DNA of 64,000 nt. Source: Symbiodinium sp. CCMP2592 (taxonomy: Eukaryota; Sar; Dinophyceae; Suessiales; Symbiodiniaceae). Below, in pieces: positions 1 through 9,886 of this stretch; within the stretch, counting starts at the first letter, position 1; each line of letters opens with the position of its first letter. The stretch is taken from assembly GCA_905221615.1 (NCBI GenBank), contig CAJNDT010003779.1, forward strand, positions 372,001 to 436,000. Reading direction: 5' to 3'. Both the position numbers and the translations under genes were made by a program. The notes under the pieces are model-generated. The model made no database searches and was not told the origin of the DNA. It worked only from the letters and a program-made list of their open reading frames with translations.

Positions 1-71
1 CAGGATCCAAAGGTTCCAAGTAAGGCCACAACCTGGAACACAGCATGTCATATACGTTTTACTATACACTG

Positions 72-194
72 TACTTAAAGGCTCATGGGGCTTAGTAAGT
101 AAGGTTATAAGTAGGTTGTGGTTAGGATAACCCCACTTAGGGGACTTATAGCCCCAATTATAACCTACTTACTAAGTCCCACGATCCTTTCAGT
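72..194. mobile_element. Foldback element, family A
   Basis: A near-palindrome running from TACTTAAAGG to a CCTTTCAGTA end, with an inner GGGGCTTAGTAAGTAAGGTTATAA arm split by CCCCACTTAGGGG. The ends carry TA, like Tc1/mariner-type MITEs. It codes for nothing. Confidence 0.7.
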
Positions 195-507
195 ATCCCC
201 TCCACTCTAAAGCCGTGTATCTTGATTCCAGTAAACCCCACATAATCTCATCAGTTTAGCCTTGCCCAAGCGCGCTAGGCGAAAAGCTCGAGGAACGATA
301 GGGGACGCGCTAGTTCAAGAACAAAAGCAGCATGAACGGTTTAGGGTTTAGGGTCTCACATCATCTTACGATGATCTGAGAATGGGAAGCTACCCAGAAC
401 TGCAACAACAATCCTTAGTGAGCGCATAATTCTCCTTGCATTATGCAATGACCCTTAACTTGAGTTAAGGTATAGGCCTGGGGCAAGGCGAGGTTTTGGA
501 GTCCATC

Positions 508-642
508 ATAACGACCCTTAGTGGGGTAGGGGGTCGGGGGTAAGGGGCCTGAATACCCATAATAAGGGTTTAGTAAGGCTTATTTAAGGAAGTATAGTCC
601 CCTACCCCCCTCCCCCTACCCCCCCTAAGGGGTCCTCGTGAC
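508..642. repeat. G/C-rich foldback (single copy)
   Basis: ACCCTTAGTGGGGTAGGGGG faces CCCCTACCCCCCCTAAGGGG. The G runs could also form G-quadruplexes. Confidence 0.5.
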
Positions 643-735
643 GATGAGGGTCCGAGTTACGTTGAGCCTGGCTGGGCCTTTCGGGGGTCGGGGCCGGTCA
701 TAGACTTTCCCGGATTTCAATGCAGGGTGTCTGAG

Positions 736-829
736 TACCCAGAGGCCCCAAAGTAGTTCCTTTTTGGGATTGCCTTATGGGATTCTATATGCGAACCCCA
801 AAAAGGAACTACTTTGAGGCCTTTGGGTA
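736..829. mobile_element. Foldback element, family K
   Basis: TACCCAGAGGCCCCAAAGTA pairs with TACTTTGAGGCCTTTGGGTA, with GTTCCTTTTTGGG continuing the arm. Confidence 0.6.
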
Positions 830-844
830 ATGAGTAGCACTAAC

Positions 845-947
845 ATAGGGGCCTGAACGCTTACCTCTACTATTTTGGGGGTTTCCTTATTATGATTATA
901 GTATAATGGGCCCAAGACCTTATTCTAACCATTAAGGCCCCCATATT
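845..947. mobile_element. Foldback element, family B
   Basis: It begins ATAGGGGCCTGA and ends TAAGGCCCCCATA. Arms carry TTTTGGGGGTTTCCTTATTA and a central TATAGTATAATGGGCCC. Confidence 0.6.
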
Positions 948-1251
948 ATTCCCTGATGCTCCCTCTACATCAAAAACCGCATAAAGCCTGCACAACTCCA
1001 AAGGAACACTCACAGAACACACGAAGCTCGAATGAGAAACCTTGCTCCAACTGCGAAGGCACCCAAATCAGGAATTTCGGGGAGTATAGCCCTAAAATTC
1101 CTAAGCCCTGTTTTGACCCCCAGCCCCCTAAACCCATAACCCTTAACCCTAAATCCTAAACCCTTTATAGACCCAAAACCCTAAATCCTACGCCCTGAAT
1201 TTTGGGGAGTGGACCCCGAAGACCGAACGTCATTCGTCTGTTTCATAATTT

Positions 1252-1330
1252 AGGTTTTAGGGTTGGGGGTTTTTAGGGTTTAGGGTTTTAGGGTTTAGGG
1301 TTTCAAGGTTTAGGGTTTAGGGTTTAGGTT
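1252..1330 (+). repeat. Telomere-like repeats, TTTAGGG orientation
   Basis: Runs of TTTAGGG with single-base variants. Similar runs lie at 5221-5287, 8868-8935, 9068-9180, 11095-11290, 12705-12775, 23800-23890, 24935-24995, 25118-25155 and 54800-54905. Confidence 0.85.
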
Positions 1331-1338
1331 TTTTTGAG

Positions 1339-1405
1339 GTACGTGGTGCCGGCGAAAACCTTCGTGGAGATGGCGGCCCTGAAGCCCTTTGAGGTGCTCC
1401 TACAG
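1339..1405 (+). CDS. Exon 1 (first visible) of a split ankyrin-linked gene
   Basis: This is a coding island between runs of telomere-like repeat. It follows a T-rich tract ending in GAG and stops at CAG|GTGCGT, a good 5' splice site. It reads 22 codons from 1340, beginning YVVPAKTFVEMAALKPFEVL. In the dinoflagellate family I recognise, this segment lies just before an acidic stretch and an SHQW motif. The join to the island at 3545 is in phase 0. The protein's function is unknown. The family combines a short conserved N-terminal region with C-terminal ankyrin repeats, which usually mediate protein contacts. Earlier exons probably lie upstream of the window. Confidence 0.55.
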
Positions 1406-1943
1406 GTGCGTGCTCTGCGGTTTAGGGTTTATAAGTTTAGGCCTTAGGGGTTTAGGGGTTTAGTGTTTCGGGTTTCGGGGTTTAGTGGTTTAGGGTTTAG
1501 GGGTATAGGGTTAGAGGTGCTCCTGCGGTTCTGGGCTCCCAGCGCTTAGGTTTCGTGGGTCTCAGCGCTTAAGGGTTTAGGATGGTTTTACTGATATAGG
1601 GTAGAAGCGCTTTATATTTTGGGGTATGAGGGCTTAACCGTATAGGGGTTAGGGTATGAGGGTTTAAGGTATTAGAGGTTACTGGCTGAAGGGTTCCTTG
1701 TAGGGCTGTGATATGGTTTTCCGCAAGTTCGATGATTGGCTGAACGTTTGAGAACTTCATGTACCCTAGCTGTGGGGACCATAAGAAGGCATGATTAACA
1801 GTCCAAGGCCTTAAAGTTTTCGGTTTTAGAACCTTGGGGTGAGACGCTACTTATAACAAACCCTAAACCCTAAACCTTATTATAGCGTTTTGGGTTTAGG
1901 ATTTACGTTTTTGGGGGTGTATGCCTTCAGGGTTCAGGGACTG

Positions 1944-2060
1944 TACTTGGAGGTTCATGCGACTGCCGGTCATAAGTACCTTAACTGGGGCTATAACAAA
2001 TTATAAGCCTAGTTATCTTAATTATAGCCCTAGTTACTAAGTCCCATGAACCTTCAAGTA
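1944..2060. mobile_element. Foldback element, family A (diverged)
   Basis: Ends TACTTGGAGG and CCTTCAAGTA. The left arm is altered (CGACTGCCGGTC instead of the GGGACTTAGTAAG core), while the right arm is well kept. Confidence 0.6.
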
Positions 2061-2231
2061 GGGGGTTACGGTTTGGGATTCGGCCTCTTGGGATGCTTTG
2101 GGTAGTCGGTTGCTGCATTTTGACTCGAGCCTGAACCCCATGTGAAGCTACGTTCCCTTCATGCTTCTTTGGCTTCTTGCTTTGGGTTTGGGGGGTTTGG
2201 GCTTTTGGTTTTGGCTTCGGAGTCCAGGGCT

Positions 2232-2355
2232 TACTTGGAGGATCATCGGACTTAGTCAGTAGGTTATAATTGGGGTTATAAGTCCCCTAAGTCAGGTTAT
2301 CCTAATTATAACCTACTTATAACCTTACTTACTAAGTCCCATGAGCCTTTAAGTA
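2232..2355. mobile_element. Foldback element, family A
   Basis: TACTTGGAGGATCATCGG to CCTTTAAGTA. Both arms are complete. Confidence 0.7.
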
Positions 2356-2528
2356 GGGCTTATGTGGATTTCGGGTTCGGGCGTTGCAGGGTTGAGGTTG
2401 GCCCGGCTTGTGGGTCTAGGGTTCTCAGGTTGATCCAAGATCCCTGAATAAAGGGAAAAAAAGGTAACTATACTTTTATAACTACTTATAACCCCAACGA
2501 AGGTCATAATCCAATTCCATAATGGTAG

Positions 2529-3070
2529 TATATATGGTCAGGCGTCTGGCGTTCCCAGCCCCCCCCCCCCCCCCCAATGGTATGGTCTCACAGGGGTGGG
2601 GGGGGGGGGGGCCTGGCGCGTGCGGAAAGGGGTTGGGGGCTGTTGGAGCTGCCGCTGCATGGTGGGGTGGTGCTGGCGGCCAGGGCTCACGCGCAAGCCC
2701 TTCGCAAGCAAGCCGCAAACCCTATAACGCAGCGCGTGCCCCCGTTTTGAGCAACCTTAACTTGTACTTAAAACGCTGCACCCAACCTAAACCCCACCTA
2801 ACTGCAGGCTCTAAGCCTAAAGCAGAGCATACACCGCAAATCCTCCCTAAGCCCTTGTCGACTCCAAGCCTTATACCTTATAACCGTAAACCCAAAATTC
2901 AAAAGCTTAAGCTAAACCCTAAACCCCAAAACCCCACAACCACCCCACAGGGGGAAGAGGAACCCCACACCCCACACCACAGGGGAGGGGGGCGGCCCCA
3001 CCCTATATCCGGACCATTGACCTTTGGGGGGGGAGGGGGGGGGGGGGCTGCGGAGCGCGTGACCATATAT
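2529..3070. repeat. Long foldback with homopolymer G/C runs
   Basis: TATATATGGTCAGGCG near the left end faces CGCGTGACCATATAT at the right; inside each arm lies AGCCC...C or its complement. An ORF (2522-3109) crosses it, but its repeats and composition argue against coding. Confidence 0.45.
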
Positions 3071-3079
3071 GGACCCTCT

Positions 3080-3201
3080 CCCAGAACCCCGGGAGGATCT
3101 AGAAAGTAGATCCCCTAATTCGGGGCCCTATACTACTAAGGGTACTTTATAGGAACCCCCATTAAGGGATCTACTTTCTAGATCCTCCCGGGGGTCTGGG
3201 T
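3080..3201. mobile_element. Foldback element, family F
   Basis: CCCAGAACCCCGGGAGGATC with AGAAAGTAGATCCC pairs with its mirror ending CTCCCGGGGGTCTGGG. Confidence 0.65.
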
Positions 3202-3202
3202 A

Positions 3203-3285
3203 ACTAAGGAATATTCCAATAAATCATATAAGGGATCCTACCAGAATTTAAGGTATATCCCTTAGTTAAGGCATATTGGAGTCTT
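3203..3285. mobile_element. Foldback element, family G (partial)
   Basis: AACTAAGGAATATTCC ... AATTTAAGGTATATCCCTTA matches the complete copy at 47667. It abuts family F. Confidence 0.55.
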
Positions 3286-3544
3286 AGGGTACTGGGTTCC
3301 TGAGTGGTCGTACCCTTTTGCCCGTTTTAGTGTAGGCTCCCTGATTCAAACCGAATAGTAGGAAAAAGGGTACCCCTGTTATCAAGGGGCTGTTCAGGAA
3401 CCTAGTGTAGGTGTCACGGCTTAAGGCTTAGTGCTCAGACTTCAGGATTTCCACAACTTTTCAGGACGCTGTAGCCGCAAGGCTTTGAATGCCGAAAACC
3501 CTAAACCCTAAACCCTTAACCCTTGCTTGCACCTTCCTCACGAG

Positions 3545-3605
3545 GAGGGAGTTCTGGTGGCCTTCGATGACCAAGAGGGGCACGCCTTGTTCGTGTCGCA
3601 CCAGT
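3545..3605 (+). CDS. Exon 2 of the split ankyrin-linked gene (SHQ motif)
   Basis: After CACGAG it reads EGVLVAFDDQEGHALFVSHQ and then meets an in-frame TGA, so the exon should end at or just before that point. The family normally continues SHQW, then HPDP a few residues later, and the next island (8994) supplies the HPDP part. A GA-AG intron from 3606 would keep the frame but puts S instead of W after SHQ. The border is therefore uncertain. Surrounding DNA is telomere-like repeat with no coding look. Confidence 0.6.
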
Positions 3606-4325
3606 GACTGGGTTCTGTAGAGGTTAGGGTTTAGGGATTTAGGGTCTAGGGGTTCAGGCGTTCAGGGTGTAGGGCTTTGGAGGGTCGTGGGGCTTAGTAA
3701 GTAAGGCTACAAGTACCTTCATTCGGGCAATTAGCAATTGCAAAAATAGTTGCCTGAACAATAAATCTTCAAGCAGTGGTTCATAGGCTTCATCAGACGT
3801 TACAATGATGAGAGTTGCCGGTTCAGGGCGAGTATAAGAGATTTGAAGGTTTCAGGCTTTCCAAGTATAAGACCGTATAAGACTTTAATGAGGTGAGGTT
3901 TCGGGTTAAGGCCACTATGTGTTGTTTTACCACTTTATAGTAGATCTTTCAGAAGTTTGGACTGTCTTTGCCACCCTGTAAACCTTAAAACCTGTACTGC
4001 CTAGTTTTTGTTGCTTCGGAGCTCAGGTGGCTGACATCGGCACCCAGGCTGTGATTGGATTCGGACTCGGTGTCAGGAAATGGATCTTACAATTTGGCAT
4101 TTGGGACCTGGGGTTTAAGGCTTTCGGGTTTTGGGGTCTAGGTTCTTAGGGTTCTGCGGTTCAAAGCTTGGGGCTAAGGGTCTTATCGTCTTAGGGTTTA
4201 AGAGTTTCAAAGCCTGTGGCTCAAGCGAGCAACATCTCACAGGATGGATAATGATGGTTGATACATGGTTAGGATTTGGGGTTTAGGACTTGCAGCAGTG
4301 GCAGTATGACGGCCATACTGATCGC

Positions 4326-4497
4326 ACGTCAAACATTTGGCCCCTTCAGCCCCTTCAGCCCAAAACCCTGAACCCCAAACCCTAAACCCTGAACCCCAAA
4401 CCCCAGAACCCTGAACCCCAAACCCTAAACCCTGAACCCCAAACCCCAGAACCCTGAACCCTGAACCCTAAACCCTGAACCTCAAACCCGTCAAACT
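4326..4497 (-). repeat. Telomere-like repeats, CCCTAAA/CCCTGAA orientation
   Basis: Alternating CCCTAAA, CCCTGAA and CCCCAAA units. Similar runs lie at 10021-10145, 27225-27270, 49195-49325, 51295-51400, 55500-55620, 56150-56325 and 63640-63775. Confidence 0.85.
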
Positions 4498-4642
4498 CTC
4501 CAAACCCTAAGCCAAATCCGGGCCCAGCACGCCAAAACTCCGAAAAATCAAACCTAGGCTGACCCCTCCGCCCGTACGACATCCTTAAAGACTCCTTTAC
4601 AGCATCCCTTAAAGAATCGTTAGCAACCCGAACCCTTAACAG

Positions 4643-4936
4643 CTGCCTGGTGCTTAGTAGGGAACCGGGGAATGGATCCCTATGATAGTCCCTTTAGGTC
4701 CCTTATATCAAAGGGGAAAAGGAGGGACCCTTAATGGGGACCCCCTACCCTATAATGGGCTATAGAATGGTTTTTCAATAGCTATATTAAGGGTATATGC
4801 CTACGGGTCCTTATTAAGGGTCCCTCCTTTTACAGTACCCTTGGATTCTAGTGTTTGGGGTTTAGGGTTTAGGGTGTAGGGTTTTAGTACTCCCTATTAT
4901 GACCCATTCCCGAATTCCCTACTAAGAACCAGACAG
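4643..4936. mobile_element. Foldback element, family D, with nested element
   Basis: The ends CTGCCTGGTGCTTAGTAGGG and CCCTACTAAGAACCAGACAG are about 34-base inverted repeats. A family E element (4708-4842) and some telomere-like repeat lie inside. Confidence 0.65.
4708..4842. mobile_element. Foldback element, family E, nested in family D
   Basis: GAAAAGGAGGGACCCTTAAT pairs with ATTAAGGGTCCCTCCTTTT. It is shared with 57573-57695. Confidence 0.6.
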
Positions 4937-5287
4937 ACAAGCCAAAGGCCCTGATCCTTGAGCGTGACACCCGAAAGCTTATGCAGAAACCATGGTAGGT
5001 GCGGTTTAGGGTCCTTCAAAACCACAGAACTCAAAACCGCAACCCCTAAGCCCTGAACCCTAAAACCTCAACCTTACACCCTTAACCTCTAAACCCCAAA
5101 CCACTCCCAAACCCCTCAAAACTGCAACTCATAAGCCACTAACGTCCGAAGCCTCAAACTCCACTGCCCCTTAAACAAAAATCAGCAGCCAGCCTTAAGC
5201 CCCCGGGCCCTTGAGCTTAGTTGGGTTTAGGGTTTAGTAGGGTTTAGGGCTTAGGCTTTAGGGTTTTAGGGTTTAGGGTGTAGGGTT

Positions 5288-5439
5288 GCACCCCATATTC
5301 ATGCAACGACTGGTCGGCGCACGTTGATGCTTGTCGTCTGTAGCAAGGGTAGCCGAGGAGCAGTGGCATCAACTGAAGCTCTGATGTCATGTCATATCTT
5401 CATATGTGGCTCCAGTCAGAAAGCTGCGCCAAAGGCGTG
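5288..5439 (+). repeat. Retroelement split repeat A1
   Basis: 152 bases, matching 8494-8645 without a difference that I can see. It holds the first ATG of the ORF. Confidence 0.85.
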
Positions 5440-7921
5440 GTGTGCCTGTCTTGTGCAGCGTGGGGTGGGACATGATGGCTTCCTGCATCTAAGAACCGGT
5501 CGCAGGAGTTTATGGCTTTCCGCCTGTGGCCCTCTGCTTTGGGTGCTTTACGACGCTTTCTACATGTCGCCCTCCAAGCTGCGGCGAGACTCGCATAGGG
5601 CCCGTGCTCACAGCCATTATCTGCTGGCACTGGGGTGTTGCGCTGAGCGGATGCCTAAGACTTCAACCAGAGTTCGTTCACCGTCCAGCAGGCGACTCGC
5701 TCGTGCTCGACGCGCTTCGTGGTTAAGTTGGCGAGCCGACCGTCATGCTGATGTTCCGCGAGACCCAGTGTGGCTTCTTGACCGCTTGCGACGTGCTGCT
5801 GTTCACAACACTGGCCGTTTTGGTGACTTTGTGGCAAACTTTGCTCCCGGGCCTAAGTCAGGCCGGCAACGTGACGTGTTCCCGCTGGGCCCGGTCACTG
5901 GACTGGAACACAAACCTGCTGGCATGTTCGTGGGCCGTTGGCATGTGCTGGTGCGCTTCGTCAATGTGATAGTGGCTACACTGAATTGGTTGTATGGGAT
6001 GAAACAAGATGCTCGAGCTCCTGCGAAGTATACCGCTTGTCAGCGGACAGTGGTTGAAAACGTGGTGGCCCGTGCAAACTCCGTGCTGACTCGGCTTGAG
6101 GCCGTGGAGAACGGCAGTTGGGAGCGGTTTTTGCCCGACTTCGTCACCGGACCTCTTCGCCCTGCTGCTGCTGCTGCTTCATCCTTTCAGGACTTGATCG
6201 CTGATCGGGTTGACAACCTTGAAGCTGCTGCCATGTGTGACCCCATGCCGCACCTGCCGCTTGACGTGCAGTTGAAACTCTGTTGTGCGAGCGAGATTGT
6301 TTCTGACCCTGGGGACAACTTGGATTGCTTTGAGGGAGTGACACGTGGTTCCAGGGAGGAGTACGCCAAGCTGGTGGTGAAGCAGTTGCGTTGTGGGAAA
6401 CTGGGGCTGTCAACGTGGTGCAAGGCAGGAGGGACAACTTTTGCTGTCGGCAAACCTGGTGGTTCACGTTTGCGTGAGGTCTGGGACGGGCGTCGTGTGT
6501 CAGAAGCCTCGGCAAGGCCCCCTAAACCTCGGCACCTGGCCTCACCCACTGCCTTGACTTTCCTCGAGTGCACACAAGAACACCCTTTTCGGCTTAGCAA
6601 GCGGGACGCTTCTTGTTGGTTTGACCAGCTCAAGCTCCCTCCTGCTCTCCGTCTTTACATGGCCAAGCCAGCGCTTTCGACAGCTGAACTTTGTAGAGCA
6701 GGAATGCCAGTTCATGAGCAGAAGCAGCACTTGGAGGCTGGTCAGACATGGCGTCAGGGCCCCGTTTTCCCTGTGCATCATGTTTGGCCGATGGGCTTTT
6801 CCTGGTCCTCTTACATTGCGCAAGAGGAAATGCTCAGTGTTTGTGAAGAGGCTGGCATACCGGAGAATGCCCTCATGGCATGTGATCTGGAAACTCCTGC
6901 CACGTTCGAGCTGGTAGCGGCTGTGGCCACCGATGATGTCATGATGTTCAGCAATGCTGGCCCAGGCGTTACATCAAAAGCTGCGCGAGACTTTGATGAA
7001 GCTATGCGTGGACGGGGGGCAGTTCGTAATTCTGCCAAGGATGTCAACGATGAGCTCTGCGGCACTTGTGTTGGCGTCGACTTGGACAGTGGCTGCTTCC
7101 TGGATGTGCCTGCTGCCAGGTTCATGTCCATGATTTTCGCATTTTTGCATCTTCATGCAAACAGAGTCGCTTCTCCAAAAGACGTGCAGCAGCTGCTAGG
7201 GGCCCTTCAGTGGTTCGACCTTCTGGTTCGTCCGAAGCTCTCCGTCTACAGCGACATCTACAAGTTCACCCTTCCGGGCACGAGCAATGCCGTTCTACTC
7301 CCTGCTGAAGTTCTGGCAGAGTTGGCATGCAGTCTTTGCTTGGGGATCTTTTGGCGATGTGATCTCCGAAGGCCTTTCCTTCCTCTCGTGGGGGCGACTG
7401 ATGCAAGCACTTCCTACGGGTTCGGCGCTTCATATGTTCGGACCACTTCGACGGTGGCTCGCAAGCTCGCGCGCGTGGCAGAGAAGCAAGGGGCTTTTGT
7501 GGTGATGGATGGTGGAGCTGGCAGAGCGCTGGGAGTTGACCGTCTGACCGAGGCCTACAAGCTTAACTTGAAGTTGGAGGACTTTTCAGACATTCTCAGC
7601 GTGCGGTGCAAGTTCCCTGCGCACATCAACGTGTTGGAAGGTGAGGCTTTGGTTCTTTTCTTGCGCTGGCTTTTGCGAACCAAGAGGCATCACTCAGCCA
7701 GGGTGGTGGTGCTGCTGGATTCTGCTGTCCTTTTGGGAGCAGCTGCCAAGGGACGCAGTTCTTCCCAGCTCAACAGGCTGCTGAGAAAAGTGGCTGCTTT
7801 GACTTTGGCCGGGAGCCTGCAAGCACATCTCATCTTCGTTCCTTCAAGTGAGAACCCTGCTGATTTCCCTTCTCGTGGTGTGCGACGACGTCGGGTTCAT
7901 CGGGAAGCTCGGGATCTTTAG
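5327..7921 (+). CDS. Reverse transcriptase-RNase H polyprotein of the retroelement
   Basis: This is an uninterrupted ORF of 864 codons from the first ATG, which lies inside repeat A1; the true start may be later. The first 300 residues are basic and unassigned. Reverse transcriptase signs are WPMGFSWSSYIAQ (from about residue 487) and the catalytic pair in ATDDVMMF (D536-D537). RNase H follows: D692 in VGATDAS, E771 in NVLEGEA, D798 in LLDSAV and D846 in NPADFPSRG, matching the RNase H ending seen in DIRS-like and related elements. No protease, integrase or R..H..R..Y recombinase signature was found. Only 386 bases remain before repeat B1, too few for a recombinase domain. The element should copy RNA to DNA but may need a recombinase in trans. 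Confidence 0.85.
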   Translation: MLVVCSKGSRGAVASTEALMSCHIFICGSSQKAAPKAWCACLVQRGVGHDGFLHLRTGRRSLWLSACGPLLWVLYDAFYMSPSKLRRDSHRARAHSHYLLALGCCAERMPKTSTRVRSPSSRRLARARRASWLSWRADRHADVPRDPVWLLDRLRRAAVHNTGRFGDFVANFAPGPKSGRQRDVFPLGPVTGLEHKPAGMFVGRWHVLVRFVNVIVATLNWLYGMKQDARAPAKYTACQRTVVENVVARANSVLTRLEAVENGSWERFLPDFVTGPLRPAAAAASSFQDLIADRVDNLEAAAMCDPMPHLPLDVQLKLCCASEIVSDPGDNLDCFEGVTRGSREEYAKLVVKQLRCGKLGLSTWCKAGGTTFAVGKPGGSRLREVWDGRRVSEASARPPKPRHLASPTALTFLECTQEHPFRLSKRDASCWFDQLKLPPALRLYMAKPALSTAELCRAGMPVHEQKQHLEAGQTWRQGPVFPVHHVWPMGFSWSSYIAQEEMLSVCEEAGIPENALMACDLETPATFELVAAVATDDVMMFSNAGPGVTSKAARDFDEAMRGRGAVRNSAKDVNDELCGTCVGVDLDSGCFLDVPAARFMSMIFAFLHLHANRVASPKDVQQLLGALQWFDLLVRPKLSVYSDIYKFTLPGTSNAVLLPAEVLAELACSLCLGIFWRCDLRRPFLPLVGATDASTSYGFGASYVRTTSTVARKLARVAEKQGAFVVMDGGAGRALGVDRLTEAYKLNLKLEDFSDILSVRCKFPAHINVLEGEALVLFLRWLLRTKRHHSARVVVLLDSAVLLGAAAKGRSSSQLNRLLRKVAALTLAGSLQAHLIFVPSSENPADFPSRGVRRRRVHREARDL

Positions 7922-8307
7922 CAGCCTGGGCATTTGACAGCGGACCTGCTTTCCAAAAGCATGATGTGCATGCTGCTGTCGCTCACTGCCCACTAGCTGT
8001 TCGAATTGGCTTTGTTTTTGTGGTTCAAACGGTGAGGTTCTGCCATCGCTCGGCGTGCAATTTCCGGACACTATGCGGCTTGGGCAGAGCTGAAGGTTCT
8101 GCTCAGCTCCGACAAGCAGCTGGCAGATGCTTGGTGTTGATCTTGCACGCACGGGTCTCTGCGAGTCTGCTCCGCTCGTGAAGACAGTTTTGTGGCGCCG
8201 GCTTCGTGGTGGAAACGCAAGACATTCACACTGCTGGCTAATTTGGATTTATTTTGGTTGGCCATTTTCGTCCGTGTGCGCATGTGCTCACGGCCAGTGC
8301 TGGTATT

Positions 8308-8493
8308 TGGGCTTGAGAGCTGCAGAGGCCGAGGACACCGTCTACAGTTGGCTAAGTCAACATTGGACAGGCTTTTGTTTGCATGAACTCTTCTCTAACA
8401 TACCGGCAGCTCCTCCTGTTCAAATGCGCCGCTGTGATTGCTGTGGGAACTTCCGCATCGGAGAGGCCTCTGCGAGAGGGATGTCTCATGAAT
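8308..8493 (+). repeat. Retroelement split repeat B1
   Basis: 186 bases, matching 8682-8867 without a visible difference. It abuts A2 directly. Confidence 0.85.
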
Positions 8494-8645
8494 GCACCCC
8501 ATATTCATGCAACGACTGGTCGGCGCACGTTGATGCTTGTCGTCTGTAGCAAGGGTAGCCGAGGAGCAGTGGCATCAACTGAAGCTCTGATGTCATGTCA
8601 TATCTTCATATGTGGCTCCAGTCAGAAAGCTGCGCCAAAGGCGTG
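8494..8645 (+). repeat. Retroelement split repeat A2
   Basis: Second copy of A1. The B1/A2 junction shares its bases with the element ends, as expected if it is the template used to rebuild the termini from a circle. Confidence 0.85.
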
Positions 8646-8681
8646 CCCCACCCTCCCTGCCCTGTAAGCTTACAAGCTGCG

Positions 8682-8867
8682 TGGGCTTGAGAGCTGCAGA
8701 GGCCGAGGACACCGTCTACAGTTGGCTAAGTCAACATTGGACAGGCTTTTGTTTGCATGAACTCTTCTCTAACATACCGGCAGCTCCTCCTGTTCAAATG
8801 CGCCGCTGTGATTGCTGTGGGAACTTCCGCATCGGAGAGGCCTCTGCGAGAGGGATGTCTCATGAAT
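8682..8867 (+). repeat. Retroelement split repeat B2 (3' end)
   Basis: Second copy of B1, separated from A2 by 36 bases. TTTAGGG-type repeats resume immediately after. Confidence 0.85.
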
Positions 8868-8993
8868 TAGGGTTTAGGGTTTTAGGGTTTAGGGTTTAGG
8901 GTTTAGGGTTTAGGGCTTAGTGAGGGTTTAGGGCGTAGTAGGGTTGTGGGTTTAGTAGGGTTCAGGTTTAGGCTTTGGGGTTGAGGGTTCCAG

Positions 8994-9067
8994 CGGCCAA
9001 GGGGCATCCCGATCCGAAGATGGAGCAGCTCAAGATTCTTCAGGACGCCTTGCCTCTCGGCTGCACG
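8994..9067 (+). CDS. Exon 3 of the split ankyrin-linked gene (HPDP motif)
   Basis: The island starts after TTCCAG and ends before GTTTAG. It reads AKGHPDPKMEQLKILQDALP, then LGCT. The HPDP...EQ...L pattern follows SHQW in this family. Two bases before the first full codon match the phase of exon 2. It lies 127 bases beyond the retroelement end at 8867, so exons 2 and 3 now flank that insertion. Confidence 0.6.
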
Positions 9068-9659
9068 GTTTAGGGTTTAGGGGTTTGGGGTTTAGGGGTT
9101 TGGGGTTTAGGATTTAGGGGTTTGGGGTTCAGGGTTTAGGGGTTTGGGGTTTAGGGGTTTGGGGTTCAGGGTTTAGGGTGGGTGTTGGTGGTGGTGGCGG
9201 CTGTGGGATGGTGAACAGAGGTAGACAGTGGATCTCCCAAGACTTTCTACACATCAGCAACCGCTTGCAAAGACCGGGCATAACTTCAACAGCACCTCTT
9301 GGATATTCTGTAGTATAGACCTGAACCCCGTACCACCCGAACCCACATCCAACAGGAACGACGAAGCCCTGAACATACAACCAAAAAGGATCCTAAAGTC
9401 CGAAAGCCAGGCCGACAAGCGCAATCAACCGGAAGAAGATGCAAGGAATACAGTAGAAGCCTTACAATCGGAAACCCAATAGCCTCAACCCTCTAAGAGT
9501 AATTCTTGAGGGAATCCCAGCCACAATTTGGCCTTTATGTCGGTTTCCTCCTTTATGGGGGGGCTTATTGTCGTCTATACGGGTCCTGAGTTAAAGGACA
9601 GCGAGGGCTCCTGACTGCAGGAAACGCTTTCAAGCCTGAACCCTAAACGTCCTAAAGCA

Positions 9660-9783
9660 TACTTAAAGGATCATGGGACTTAGTAAGTAGGTTATAATTG
9701 GGGTTATAAGTCCCCTAAGTGGGGTTATCCTAACTATAACCTACTTATAACCTTACTTACTAAGTCCCATGAGCCTTTAAGTA
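9660..9783. mobile_element. Foldback element, family A
   Basis: Full copy, TACTTAAAGGATCATGGG to CCCATGAGCCTTTAAGTA, close to the family consensus. Family J (9787) abuts it. Confidence 0.75.
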
Positions 9784-9786
9784 ATG

Positions 9787-9886
9787 TAGGAACCTGATTA
9801 AGAAACCCTGAGCCGGTGGCCCCAAAACAGTAGGACTCATATAAGGAACCCTAATAAAGGCCCAAGGTTTCTTAATCAGGTTCCTA
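9787..9886. mobile_element. Foldback element, family J
   Basis: TAGGAACCTGATTAAGAAAC pairs with GTTTCTTAATCAGGTTCCTA. Confidence 0.6.

Larger units (their letters stand above)
5288..8867 (+). mobile_element. Retroelement with split direct repeats (PAT/Ngaro/DIRS-like layout)
   Basis: The 3580-bp unit has two repeat pairs arranged A1 (5288-5439), ORF, B1 (8308-8493), A2 (8494-8645), B2 (8682-8867). The A copies look identical over 152 bases and the B copies over 186 bases. That order is the hallmark of tyrosine-recombinase retroelements of the PAT/Ngaro type. The ORF encodes reverse transcriptase and RNase H. No tyrosine recombinase is visible. Removing the unit joins telomere-like repeat on both sides (GGGTT + TAGGG) with no target duplication, as expected for recombinase-type rather than integrase-type insertion. 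Identity of the repeats suggests a recent insertion. Confidence 0.8.

Noticed and set aside
6144-7131. Minus-strand ORFs of 90-150 codons within the retroelement
   Set aside because: They are shadows of the reverse transcriptase ORF with no family likeness.
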